A DNA stretch of 64,000 bases from Fibrobacter sp. UBA4297 (GTDB lineage: Bacteria; Fibrobacterota; Fibrobacteria; Fibrobacterales; Fibrobacteraceae): assembly GCF_002394865.1 (NCBI RefSeq), contig NZ_DGUZ01000009.1, positions 139,954 to 203,953 on the forward strand, written 5' to 3'. Both the position numbers and the translations under genes were made by a program. The notes under the pieces are model-generated. The model was not told the origin of the DNA and did not search any database. It saw nothing but the letters and a program-made list of their open reading frames with translations. Position 1 is the first letter of the stretch. Every line of letters begins with the position of its first letter. Below, piece by piece: positions 33,980 through 43,139 of this stretch.

Positions 33980-34039
33980 TTACGGTTTGAATGGCGGAAT
34001 ATAATCATCGCCTTCGTTACTGCGATTATGCGGTTCCAT
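33980..34039 (-). CDS. Candidate 19-residue microprotein with near-perfect ribosome-binding site
   Basis: On the - strand an ATG at 34039 begins MEPHNRSNEGDDYIPPFKP and a TAA. AAGGAGGGTG ends six bases before the ATG, the strongest Shine-Dalgarno sequence I find in the window, and a terminator follows 18 bases after the stop, with no other gene on that strand. The peptide is hydrophilic with a Pro/aromatic C-terminus and no membrane segment. A leader-peptide role is unlikely because no - strand gene lies downstream of the terminator. It could be a small regulatory or secreted-signal peptide; function unknown. Confidence 0.55.
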   Translation of the reverse strand: MEPHNRSNEGDDYIPPFKP

Positions 34040-34188
34040 ATACACCCTCCTTTCCTTTTTGGATGTCGAAAATATATTTAGTTTTGCATGGTTTTTCATG
34101 TGAATTCCATCACGGTGTGATTTTGTTCACTTTTGAAAAATTGCGATTTTTTTTTGATTTCTCCTATAAAATGGTGTATTTTACTTTT

Positions 34189-35043
34189 ATGGAGAAAATT
34201 GACTTATCACAATGGACGATGTTCAGCAATCGTCACAATTCCGAGAACTACAACAGTCCGGATGGCAAATGGATGCTGAAATTGGGTTTTCCGGGTTTTT
34301 GCTCGACGAAGGAGGAATTGCTTCGCGAGCAGGATATTTGCCGGAAAGTGGTTTCACTTGGAATCCCGACGCCGCATGTGGGCGATATTGTCGAACAGGA
34401 CGGTCGTTTGGGCCTGATTTACGAACGCATCGTGGGGAAGCGCTCGATTTCAAAATGCGTTGGCGAAAATCCCGAACATCTTGAGGAATACATCAAGGTT
34501 TTTGCAGAGCATTGCAAAAAGCTGCATTCTACGTCGTGCATTCCTGGCACGTTCCAAGATGCGGAGGAAAAGTATTCGCGATTGCTCGAACAATCCAAGA
34601 TGTTCCCCGAGAATGTCAAGGAATTTGCGCGTAAACTCATCAAGGAAACGCCGAAAGTTTCTCGGTGCCTTCATGGAGATTTGCAGACGGGCAACTTGAT
34701 TGTGAACGACAATGGCGCGTACTTTATCGATTTGGGCGAGTTTGCCTGCGGTAACCCGCTTTTCGATTTAGGTTGTTATTTCTATTTCTGCCATTATTTG
34801 CCGGATGATTTTCTTTTGGCGACGCATTACATGAATGCGGCGATGATGCGCAAGTGTTGGGACGTTTTTGCAAAGTATTACTTTGGTGCAGATACTCCGG
34901 ACAAATTATCGGCTGTAGATGTTCGCGTCAAGCCGTACGTGCTGTTCCCGATTCTCGACTTTGAGCATTTGATGGCTGAAGATGCAAATTTAAAATACCT
35001 GGAAATGAACTTCCAGGTAGCTAAAAAAGATTTGGGTTTGTAA
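34189..35043 (+). CDS. APH/choline-kinase-like phosphotransferase (F. succinogenes paralogous family type)
   Basis: A 284-residue kinase-fold protein. I use the ATG at 34189; the longer frame runs through the divergent AT-rich region. The catalytic loop is HGDLQTGNLIVNDNGAYFIDLGEFACGNPLFDLGCYF, with catalytic Asp163 or close by, and the N-terminal lobe includes RHNSENYNSPDGKWMLKLGFPG. I recall a TIGRFAM family of such proteins described as paralogous in F. succinogenes (TIGR02172), of unknown substrate; this gene fits. Antibiotic resistance is not implied. TATAAA about 21 bases upstream of the start could be its -10. Confidence 0.75.
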   Translation: MEKIDLSQWTMFSNRHNSENYNSPDGKWMLKLGFPGFCSTKEELLREQDICRKVVSLGIPTPHVGDIVEQDGRLGLIYERIVGKRSISKCVGENPEHLEEYIKVFAEHCKKLHSTSCIPGTFQDAEEKYSRLLEQSKMFPENVKEFARKLIKETPKVSRCLHGDLQTGNLIVNDNGAYFIDLGEFACGNPLFDLGCYFYFCHYLPDDFLLATHYMNAAMMRKCWDVFAKYYFGADTPDKLSAVDVRVKPYVLFPILDFEHLMAEDANLKYLEMNFQVAKKDLGL

Positions 35044-35049
35044 GCGATT

Positions 35050-36333
35050 TTACTCGTTAATTCCATAGAGCCGGTTGTGTGCAAGGCAATCGGCTAGTTT
35101 TTTGTATTCCGTGACAAATGCTTCGTGGGCGGGGGCGTCGCCGAGCGCTTTGTAGAGGGCACTGGAGAGCGTTCCGCGTTCGAGCATTTTTTCCATGAAG
35201 CCTTGCGAGACTTCTGTGAGGTCGTTTTTCACGACGCTGTAGATGTGCTTCCAGATGTCGCCGGCGGTACAAGCCTCACCCATGCCAAATACAGCGAGAA
35301 ATTCTGGCCAGTCGATGACTGCGTTCTCGGCGTCCTTCGTGGTCTTCACGAGGAGTTCGGCGAGGCGGGCTGTGTCGAAGTTACGCAAAAATTCGCGGTA
35401 TTCCTTGAGCGTGTGCGGCACGGAATTTGCGGCGGATGCGTTTTCGCGAGATGCCGCGAACTTGCCGTTCACAATGGCTTTGAGGGTCGCAATTTCGAGT
35501 TCAACGATGGCGATGTCGGCGTTCGGGCATTCCTGAATGTCAACGAGGCGGATTTCGATAGCCCCGCGGTCAAAACGGGCGATAGCTCCACGGCTGTTCA
35601 AGAAGAAATGATTGAGCAAGTGTTCGGTATCGTACGGGGCGATAGCCTTCTTTACCTTGTCGAAAATCTGTTTATTATATTCGTCGTAGCTGTACGCCTG
35701 TTCCGGGATGACTTGGCCCGTGATTTCAGGAACTTTGTCCTGATTGTGGCGATAGACGTTGATTCGGGCGTCGCGGTAGCCGGTGTATTTGCTGTCGAGA
35801 TACGGGCTGCTGGCGGCAATGGCTGGAATCAGCGGCAAAAGCAGGCGAATTGCTGCGTGAAGCTCGCCAAATTCTTCGTCACCGTCAAAAGAAAGGTTCA
35901 GGTGCGTACTTTGTAGGTTTGCCCAGCCGTGGCCTTTGCAGTTGAAAATGCGGTCGTAAGTTTGGTAAATGTCGAGGCAATCGTACGGCCAAAGTTGCAT
36001 TTCTGCCGGGTCCATGAACGGATGGCAGGCGCTCGGCAAAAGCATCGCGTTGATCTTTTCGAGCTTCTTGTTTGCACGGCGAATCTCGTGGAAGAATCGC
36101 TTGCCAAGCCCGTCGAATGTAGACTTGGGGTGTGCACACTTGAATTCCAGCACATGGCTTACGAGTTCGTTTGAAAGTCCGATATCGTCGTATTCAATGT
36201 CCGAAAGCTGATTGCCGTCTTTGTCTTTTCCGAGCGGGACATCGGCGCGAGGCAGCACATTGAGTGTGTCGCGATCGACAATCATGAATTCCATTTCGAC
36301 GCCGAAGCGTTCCCAAAGTTTGTAATTGCTCAT
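35050..36333 (-). CDS. Glutamate-cysteine-ligase-like (GCS2 family) amide ligase
   Basis: The 427-residue protein has the GCS2 N-terminus (GVEMEFMIVDRDTLNVLPR) and Glu/His-rich core motifs including HGWANLQSTHLNLSFDGDEEFGELH, typical of carboxylate-amine ligases that activate a carboxylate with ATP. It lies nine bases downstream of a RimK-type ATP-grasp gene on the same strand, so the two act together. The partner architecture (ATP-grasp with a RimK-like N-terminal domain plus GCS2) is one proposed to make short peptides or modify proteins; the substrate here is unknown, and simple glutathione synthesis is not assured. Confidence 0.8.
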   Translation of the reverse strand: MSNYKLWERFGVEMEFMIVDRDTLNVLPRADVPLGKDKDGNQLSDIEYDDIGLSNELVSHVLEFKCAHPKSTFDGLGKRFFHEIRRANKKLEKINAMLLPSACHPFMDPAEMQLWPYDCLDIYQTYDRIFNCKGHGWANLQSTHLNLSFDGDEEFGELHAAIRLLLPLIPAIAASSPYLDSKYTGYRDARINVYRHNQDKVPEITGQVIPEQAYSYDEYNKQIFDKVKKAIAPYDTEHLLNHFFLNSRGAIARFDRGAIEIRLVDIQECPNADIAIVELEIATLKAIVNGKFAASRENASAANSVPHTLKEYREFLRNFDTARLAELLVKTTKDAENAVIDWPEFLAVFGMGEACTAGDIWKHIYSVVKNDLTEVSQGFMEKMLERGTLSSALYKALGDAPAHEAFVTEYKKLADCLAHNRLYGINE

Positions 36334-36342
36334 GATTGCCCC

Positions 36343-37845
36343 CTATAAAAACATATCTCTTTCATGCTGTAGCACTTTCTGTTGTGCTGCGTTTTGGCGG
36401 TCTTCGATGCGGTGGCGCAAGCTCCTCATGATGGCAAGATAAATCTTCTTTTTGCCAACTTGGTCTTCGATACCGTGGTCGATACTCGGGTTGTCATTCA
36501 CTTCAATCACAACCGGGTGACCGTTGATTTCCTTGAGATCGACACCGTAAAGCCCGTTACCGATAAGGCTTGCTACGCGGAGGGCAGTTTTCACGATACC
36601 GTGGGGGACGCTTTCAATCGGCAGGCAATCCCACTTGCCGCAGACTTCGTTCTTGTCCTTGCTATCCCAGTTGTATATTTGCCAGTGGTCTTTCGCCATG
36701 TAGTATTTGCAGGCAAAGAGCGGCTTTCCGTCGAGAATGCCGATTCTCCAGTCAAATTCCGTGGGCGTGAATTCCTGCGCGATGAGCAAATCGCTGTGTT
36801 CGAACATCGTGTCGAGAATCTTTTCGAGTTCTTCTTTGTTGTTTGCCTTTTTGACGCCCATGCTGAAGCTCGAATCCGGCGTCTTGATGACCATCGGGAA
36901 TCCGATTTCCTTGGCGAGCGTGTGGCGGTTTTCGCTGTGGGCGATAATCGTCTTTGGTGCCGGAATCTTACCGACAGTCATCAGTTCTTGCAAATAAACT
37001 TTGTTGGAGCAACGTAAAATACTGTCGGGATCATCAATGACGGCGATGCCTTCGCTCTGGGCACGGCGTGCAAATGCGTATGTGTGATGGTTGACGTTTG
37101 TCGTTTCACGAATGAAGATGGCATCAAATTCACCAACGCGGTGGTAGTCCGTCTTGGTAATCATTTCCACGCGGAAACCTGTATCTTGCGCGGCTTCAAT
37201 GAACAGCTGAATGGCTTCCTTGTTGCTCGGAGGTTCCACTTCTTCGGGGTTCGTTAAAATGCCGAGATCATACACGTAGTCTTCCGTCTTGGGGGAGACG
37301 TAGCGGTCTTTCTGGAAGTATTCGATGGCGAACTGGTCCACCATTTCCTTATGCGTTTCGGGAATTTCGTCAACGCTAATCGGGCGGATGGACTGGATGA
37401 ACCATTTTTGCTTGAAGACAAATTTTGCACGCAGGAGCGGTGCCTGGAAAACGCGGTAAAGTGCCTGCGAAAGTTCTAAGTATTGAGCACTGACGTTTTG
37501 CCCAAAGTAAATCGAAAGCACGAATTCCGTGCCGGTCAGCTTGTGCAGGCTCTTCTGGATCAGCTCGTCGATTTCGTCGCTGATGATTTTTACGACTGCC
37601 GGGGCCTTGAAATCGCGGATGTTCTTGACGTTCGGGATGACCTTGTGACCGCGTGCTTCGGCAAGCAGGCTTACATAATAGCCCTTGCTCTGATAGCTGT
37701 AGTCCTTGCACAAGTTGAAAACGCGAACGTTTTTCTGGGTTGTAAATTCTGGATTAGTAAGGTAGTCTTTTGCCGAGACAATTTCGGCTTCGGGAATGTG
37801 GAACTTCCAATTCTTTGGCGTGTTCACGACAATTATCTTTTTCAT
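36343..37845 (-). CDS. RimK-type ATP-grasp ligase with extra N-terminal domain
   Basis: I start at the ATG at 37845 (MKKIIVVNTPKNWKFHIPE); 17 earlier codons are in frame without a site. The 500-residue protein has an N-terminal alpha/beta domain (about 1-190, KDYSYQSKGYYVSLLAEARGHKVIPN) that looks like the RLAN (RimK-like ATP-grasp N-terminal) module, then an ATP-grasp domain (about 210-480) with IKTPDSSFSMGVKKANN, the Mg-binding NDNPSIDHG and NGLYGVDLKEINGHPVVIEVNDNPS. It would form amide bonds to a peptide or amino-acid acceptor. It precedes the GCS2-like gene by nine bases and is the first gene of the pair. Confidence 0.8.
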   Translation of the reverse strand: MKKIIVVNTPKNWKFHIPEAEIVSAKDYLTNPEFTTQKNVRVFNLCKDYSYQSKGYYVSLLAEARGHKVIPNVKNIRDFKAPAVVKIISDEIDELIQKSLHKLTGTEFVLSIYFGQNVSAQYLELSQALYRVFQAPLLRAKFVFKQKWFIQSIRPISVDEIPETHKEMVDQFAIEYFQKDRYVSPKTEDYVYDLGILTNPEEVEPPSNKEAIQLFIEAAQDTGFRVEMITKTDYHRVGEFDAIFIRETTNVNHHTYAFARRAQSEGIAVIDDPDSILRCSNKVYLQELMTVGKIPAPKTIIAHSENRHTLAKEIGFPMVIKTPDSSFSMGVKKANNKEELEKILDTMFEHSDLLIAQEFTPTEFDWRIGILDGKPLFACKYYMAKDHWQIYNWDSKDKNEVCGKWDCLPIESVPHGIVKTALRVASLIGNGLYGVDLKEINGHPVVIEVNDNPSIDHGIEDQVGKKKIYLAIMRSLRHRIEDRQNAAQQKVLQHERDMFL

Positions 37846-37985
37846 AATATCTGCACGTGTGGCGTCTTCATGTCGAAGTTGCGTCGGGCGTGCCAAAAAC
37901 CTCTTTGCTTTTTGACGATATAAAGATAGCTCAATATTTCAAGAATTGTAAAGCGTGGTGGGGAAAAGGGAGATTTTTTAGCCTT

Positions 37986-39653
37986 TCATTCGAATTTCGT
38001 TGTTATATCCAGCGTGTCGCCACGACCGTATTGGGCTTTATAGACAAGTTTCCATGTAATGGTTGAGTCCTTGTAAGATTGAAGCGATTTGTTGAAAAGC
38101 TGATAGCTGTAAATACGGGCTTTTTCGGGCAATTCTTCGAAAATGACGTTATGGTATTCTTCGTAGGGATCGGGACGTTTAGAAGCTCTCCGATATTCAA
38201 GGGTGCACATTTTTTTCTTTTTAGAAATCTCTTTAACGACTGCTTTTGGATAGTTTTTTTGCCATTCGAAATCCTTAGGTAGCCCGATGGGTTCTATACT
38301 GTAATTAGATTTGAACGTTAGCAATGCAGAACAAGACGAGTTCGGCAAAACAGAAAAGACTTTTGCCACGGAGTCGCGATTGAAATCGGGAATATTTGCT
38401 ACAGGAATGTAATTTGTGATGGCTTCTTTTCCAAAGTTCAAATTTTTATAAGATGCATTTGCAGAAATGTCTTTGTTATTTGGAAAATTGCATTGTTTCC
38501 CCTTGGGAACGGATTCTCTACGAATGCATGAAAAATGGTCTGCGAAAATTTTACAATCAGAAGGAAGCCAAATGGTGGTATCTCCTTTAAAATCAAGAAT
38601 GCGATAAAAGAGAGTATCTTTTGTTAAACTTCTTTTAATTGTGGAATCGAAGCACTTTGTGTAAGTTTGATTTTGGGTAACTTCGAATTTTGTCGTGATA
38701 TCTAGCGTGTCGCCGCGATCGTACTGGTCCCTATAGACAAGCTTCCACGAAAAAGTTGTGTCTTTATATAGGATTGATGTATTAAGTAGTTGGTATTCGT
38801 AGATTACTTTCTCTTTGGGTAAATAACGAATATCAACAACTTGTCTTGACTGATTAAAAAAATCATTACGTATTGGATGAATACTTATTGGATGAATTCT
38901 AACTTTTCCTCTAATTATTTTCTGTCGTGATGTTATGCATACATTTTCTTCTGTGGAATCTTTACGAATGTACATTTCATCCGCATCTCGCGTCTTCCAT
39001 TTAAAATAATCAGGAAGTCCGATAGCTTCGATTTTATAATTTGAACGGAATGTCAAAAGTTTGGAGCAGGGTTTTCCTGATAGATAAGAAAAAAATTTTG
39101 CGACATTGTTTCGGTCAAAAGCAGGAATGTCGGCTATTGGAATGTAATTGACGATGGCGTCTTTACCGAAATTTAAATCTTTGTAAATGACTTTTGGTTG
39201 CTTTGTATTGTTGTTGGGTATGTTGGTTGAATTTTCTTTTATGTGTGATGAAGGTAATGTATTTCCTGTTTTGTTTTTTTTATGATTTTCTAAGGCTTCA
39301 TCTAAGATTGACATGTTTTTGTAAATACTTGAAAAATCTTCATGTATTTTATTGATGAATTTTTTGTTTACTATATCAGAAAGATCTTGTATGATCTCTT
39401 TTTTGCATGAAAATGATGAATCGCGAATAACACAGTCGGCAGAATCCCACACGGTGGTGTCACCATTAAACTCTAAAATTCGATACATGGTTTTGATTTT
39501 GGGAGCTGTGTTGCCGGAGGCGCTTGCTGTATCTTCGGATACTCTAGCTGTATTTTTGTCGCACGCGACTTGCTCGTTATCGTTTTTGAAAACGAAGAAC
39601 AACAATATGGTTAAACAAACCAGCCCGAAAATGACAACAAACTTCTTTTTCAT
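37986..39653 (-). CDS. Secreted protein with two tandem homologous halves
   Basis: A 555-residue protein starting at the ATG at 39653; residues 1-25 form a signal or membrane anchor (KKKFVVIFGLVCLTILLFFVF). I recognise no family. The two halves are clearly homologous: YRILEFNGDTTVWDSADC (about 58) with YRILDFKGDTTIWLPSDC (about 352), YKDLNFGKDAIVNYIPIADIP with YKNLNFGKEAITNYIPVANIP, and both end in KLVY-x-QY-x-RGDTLDITTKFE. So the second half is an internal duplication that lost about 90 residues. AT-rich. A lone - strand gene between the ligase pair and mfd. Confidence 0.7.
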   Translation of the reverse strand: MKKKFVVIFGLVCLTILLFFVFKNDNEQVACDKNTARVSEDTASASGNTAPKIKTMYRILEFNGDTTVWDSADCVIRDSSFSCKKEIIQDLSDIVNKKFINKIHEDFSSIYKNMSILDEALENHKKNKTGNTLPSSHIKENSTNIPNNNTKQPKVIYKDLNFGKDAIVNYIPIADIPAFDRNNVAKFFSYLSGKPCSKLLTFRSNYKIEAIGLPDYFKWKTRDADEMYIRKDSTEENVCITSRQKIIRGKVRIHPISIHPIRNDFFNQSRQVVDIRYLPKEKVIYEYQLLNTSILYKDTTFSWKLVYRDQYDRGDTLDITTKFEVTQNQTYTKCFDSTIKRSLTKDTLFYRILDFKGDTTIWLPSDCKIFADHFSCIRRESVPKGKQCNFPNNKDISANASYKNLNFGKEAITNYIPVANIPDFNRDSVAKVFSVLPNSSCSALLTFKSNYSIEPIGLPKDFEWQKNYPKAVVKEISKKKKMCTLEYRRASKRPDPYEEYHNVIFEELPEKARIYSYQLFNKSLQSYKDSTITWKLVYKAQYGRGDTLDITTKFE

Positions 39654-39740
39654 TTCAAAACCCAATCGTTAGTAATCACCACCGCAAAATACAAAAAATG
39701 GAGCAATGGGGCGGATAAATTTTTTTCTACATTTCCCTCT

Positions 39741-42700
39741 ATGCTTACTATTTCGGAATTCCTTCAAGAAAATTCGTTCCCGGCGATTTCGCTTTTTGAA
39801 AATGCGGACAATGAGGCTATCCATATAAACGGGGCTTCGGTTCCGCTTGCCTCGATGATGGTGGCGAACCGGTTCTTGAAAAGTCCGCAGAACATTCTGG
39901 TGATTGCGAAGGATTACCGCAGTGCCGAAGTCTGGGTCGAGAATCTCGAAAGCATGGTGGGCGAGGAATTTGTTCGCTTTTTTCCATCACTCGGCTTGAA
40001 ACCTTACGAAATCAAGGTGCCGTTTGAGGGCGTGCTTGAAGAACGTCTGAAGTTCTTCCGAGATGTTTCGCATACCGAAAAGCCGTTTGTTGTTGTTTGT
40101 CCGCTCGATGCGTTCTTGATGAAACTCCCGGAACCGGGCGAAATTATGCGACAGGTGCGTACGCTCCGCGTTGGCGACCAGCTGGAGCCTTCGTCTTTAC
40201 GTCCGTGGTTCCTTGATCACGGCTTTACGGAACAGCCGATGGTGAGCGGCGTGGGCGAGTTTTCGATTCGCGGTTGCATTGTCGATGTGAACTGCTTACT
40301 TTATCCGCACCCGATTCGTATTGAATTTTATGGCGACGAGATTGAATCTATCCGTGCGTTCGATATTTTCTCGCAGCGTTCGCTGGAGCAGATGACGCAT
40401 ATCGAGTTCTTCCCGATGGGGGAATTTACGGTGCCGGAATCGGTGATGGCGGGCGAGGAATGTTCCAAAGAATCGCTGTGGTGGCATCGACCGAATCACC
40501 AGCGTTTGGTGGCGAGCCTCCTGGATTACATGCCACGTGCGTCGCTTGTATTCGAGGAACTTTCGTTGCTTTCGGAAACTGCTTCGAAGATGTATGGTGC
40601 GTTCCGCGGTGCTTATGACGAAGCTCGCGTAGCTGATGCTGGAATTGCGGCCCCTGCGGATATTTGGTTCAAAATTGGTGAACTTTCGCGTTTGTTCGTA
40701 GGCCGCGCGTCGCTAGATATGACTCGTGTCAAGGTGGATGATGGCAACTGGCTCGAAATGCACATGCGTCCGCAAGATTTTACTTCGAATGGTACGGATG
40801 CGGTTGCAAAAGAAATTGAGGAATTTTACGACAAGGGCGGTCGCGTTTACGTGATGGCCCAGACGATAGGCGGCGTGAACCGCTTGCGTGAAGTTTTTGA
40901 CGGCCTGCCTGTTGAAGATTATTTTATTGGAAACCTGAGTGAAGGTTTTTGGCTCGAAGACGATAACGTTGCGTTCCTCACGGAATCGAGAATTTTAAAC
41001 CGCCATGCGAATAAAGCGCGTAAGCACAAGATTGCGGGTTCGGTGACGAATGCGTTGATGGTTGAATCGCTCAATCGCGGAGACCTGGTGGCGCACGAAG
41101 ACCACGGCATTGGCCGCTACTTGGGGCTTGTCCGCGTGGAAGTCAATGGCGGTATGGTCGATTGCGCGTTGCTGGAATACGATGGCGGCGACCGTTTGAA
41201 GTTCCCCGTGTCGGACCTGCAAAAAATTGAACGCCTCGACCGTCCGGAAGATATAGAGACTAAGCTCGACCGTCTCGGCAGCAAAACTTGGGAAAACATC
41301 AAGAAGCGCGTCAAGCAAAAGGTTATCCAGATAGCACGTGACCTCGTGGAACTTTACGCCAAGCGCGAACTCGTCGAAGGTTTCGGATTCCCGCCTGATG
41401 GCAACATGCAAAAGGAATTCGAGGATTCGTTCGAATACGATCCGACGCCAGACCAGCTCCGTGCCACGGCCGACATCAAGCGCGATATGGAAAGCCGTCG
41501 CCCGATGGACCGCCTCATTTGCGGTGATGTAGGCTTTGGTAAAACCGAAGTTGCGATGCGTGCGGCGTTCAAGTGCGTGTCGTCGAACAAGCAGGTCGCC
41601 ATTCTCGTTCCGACGACGATTCTTGCGGCGCAACATTACGAAAACTTCTGCGAACGCTTTGCCGCTTACCCGGTCAAGATTGCGCTCATGAACCGCTACA
41701 AGAGCGCCAAGGAAAAGAAGGAAATTTTCAAGGAAATCGCGGCTGGTACGGTGAATATCGTCATCGGAACGCATGCGCTGTTGTCGAACAAGAGCGAGTT
41801 CAAGGACTTGGGACTTTTGATTATCGACGAAGAGCAGAAGTTCGGCGTGAAGCAAAAGGAAAAGCTTCGCCAGCTCCGTCTTGCCGTCGATACGCTCAGC
41901 ATGAGTGCAACCCCGATTCCGCGCTCGCTGCACTTGAGCATGACGGGCGTTCGCGATATTTCGCTTATCAACACGCCGCCGATTAACCGCTTGCCGGTCG
42001 AAACAAAGCTGATGCAGCGCGATGACGAAGTCTTGAAGAACGCGATTCTCGATGAACTTGCTCGCGGTGGCCAGGTGTTTGTGGTGAATGACCGCGTGCA
42101 GACGATTACAAAGCTCGCCGAAGATATTGAAGCGATGGCTCCTGATGCGAAAGTCGCTGTGGCCCATGGTCAGATGGAAGATCACGAGCTTGAACGTGTG
42201 ATGGACGCTTTCCTTTCGCGCAAGTTCGATATTCTCGTGAGCACAAGCATTATTGAATCTGGCTTGGATGTGCCGAATGCGAATACGATTATCATCATGA
42301 ACGCACACCATTTTGGTATCAGCCAGCTTTATCAGATGCGTGGGCGTGTGGGCCGTAGTAGCGTTTTGGCGAAGGCGTTCCTTGTCATTCCGCAGCGCGG
42401 TGAAATCTCGCAGGAATCCATGCGCCGCCTTAAGGCGTTGGAACAGTTTACCGACCTCGGCAGCGGCTACCAGCTTGCGATGCGCGACCTTGAAATTCGC
42501 GGTGCAGGGAACCTGCTCGGTCAGGAACAACATGGTTTTATTGCCGAAGTCGGCTTTGAAACGTATGTGCGTTTGGTGCGTGAAGCGGTGGAAATGTTGC
42601 GTGGCGGTGCTCTCGAAAAGCCGATTCAACCGCGTGTGGAAATCGGCGTGGATGCCTACCTCCCCGAAGATTATGTGGAAGATGGTCTCACGCGAATCTC

Positions 42701-43139
42701 GCTGTACCAGCGCATTGCGCGTATCACATCGCAGGCGGATGTGCAGAACATCGAAAGCGAATTGCAGGACCGTTTTGGCCCTGTGCCGACTCCCGCGAAG
42801 ATGCTTTTGCTCGTCACCGAACTTGGGCTGTTGGCAGGTCGTTTGCGCATCCAGGGGCTTGCGCTCCGTAAGGGCGTTATCGTTGCGACATTTGCTGAAA
42901 CGCCGTCGCCGGACCCGCGTGTGCTTGGCGAAATCAGCAGCCTTTGCACATGCAGTATGCGTTATCTAGGTATGTCGCCGTTACAGGCGGTGTTCGAAGT
43001 CGGGCGCGGGACTCCCGTGGAAATGGCAAAAAAGACGCTCGAAGTGTTCCGAGCGTTTGCAAATATTCAAGTTCAGGCGGCGACAGTCCGGTCGGCAGAC
43101 CCGTTACTCACGGCACTTGGCGTAGGCGGCTCGAACTGA
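39741..43139 (+). CDS. mfd: Transcription-repair coupling factor
   Basis: Mfd removes RNA polymerase stalled at DNA lesions and recruits UvrA. The 1132-residue protein shows UvrB-like N-terminal domains, the RNA polymerase interaction domain (LVAHEDHGIGRYLGLVRVEVNGGMVD), an SF2 motor with Walker A GDVGFGKTEVAMRAAF (about residue 596), DEEQKFG and SATPIPRSLHLSMTGVRD, and the C-terminal domain (VEIGVDAYLPEDYV). Full length. Its 3' end overlaps the convergent TatD-family gene by 36 bases. Confidence 0.97.
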   Translation: MLTISEFLQENSFPAISLFENADNEAIHINGASVPLASMMVANRFLKSPQNILVIAKDYRSAEVWVENLESMVGEEFVRFFPSLGLKPYEIKVPFEGVLEERLKFFRDVSHTEKPFVVVCPLDAFLMKLPEPGEIMRQVRTLRVGDQLEPSSLRPWFLDHGFTEQPMVSGVGEFSIRGCIVDVNCLLYPHPIRIEFYGDEIESIRAFDIFSQRSLEQMTHIEFFPMGEFTVPESVMAGEECSKESLWWHRPNHQRLVASLLDYMPRASLVFEELSLLSETASKMYGAFRGAYDEARVADAGIAAPADIWFKIGELSRLFVGRASLDMTRVKVDDGNWLEMHMRPQDFTSNGTDAVAKEIEEFYDKGGRVYVMAQTIGGVNRLREVFDGLPVEDYFIGNLSEGFWLEDDNVAFLTESRILNRHANKARKHKIAGSVTNALMVESLNRGDLVAHEDHGIGRYLGLVRVEVNGGMVDCALLEYDGGDRLKFPVSDLQKIERLDRPEDIETKLDRLGSKTWENIKKRVKQKVIQIARDLVELYAKRELVEGFGFPPDGNMQKEFEDSFEYDPTPDQLRATADIKRDMESRRPMDRLICGDVGFGKTEVAMRAAFKCVSSNKQVAILVPTTILAAQHYENFCERFAAYPVKIALMNRYKSAKEKKEIFKEIAAGTVNIVIGTHALLSNKSEFKDLGLLIIDEEQKFGVKQKEKLRQLRLAVDTLSMSATPIPRSLHLSMTGVRDISLINTPPINRLPVETKLMQRDDEVLKNAILDELARGGQVFVVNDRVQTITKLAEDIEAMAPDAKVAVAHGQMEDHELERVMDAFLSRKFDILVSTSIIESGLDVPNANTIIIMNAHHFGISQLYQMRGRVGRSSVLAKAFLVIPQRGEISQESMRRLKALEQFTDLGSGYQLAMRDLEIRGAGNLLGQEQHGFIAEVGFETYVRLVREAVEMLRGGALEKPIQPRVEIGVDAYLPEDYVEDGLTRISLYQRIARITSQADVQNIESELQDRFGPVPTPAKMLLLVTELGLLAGRLRIQGLALRKGVIVATFAETPSPDPRVLGEISSLCTCSMRYLGMSPLQAVFEVGRGTPVEMAKKTLEVFRAFANIQVQAATVRSADPLLTALGVGGSN

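Noticed and set aside
40995..42629. 544-residue - strand open frame
   Set aside because: Shadow of mfd, His/Arg-rich composition typical of antisense translation.
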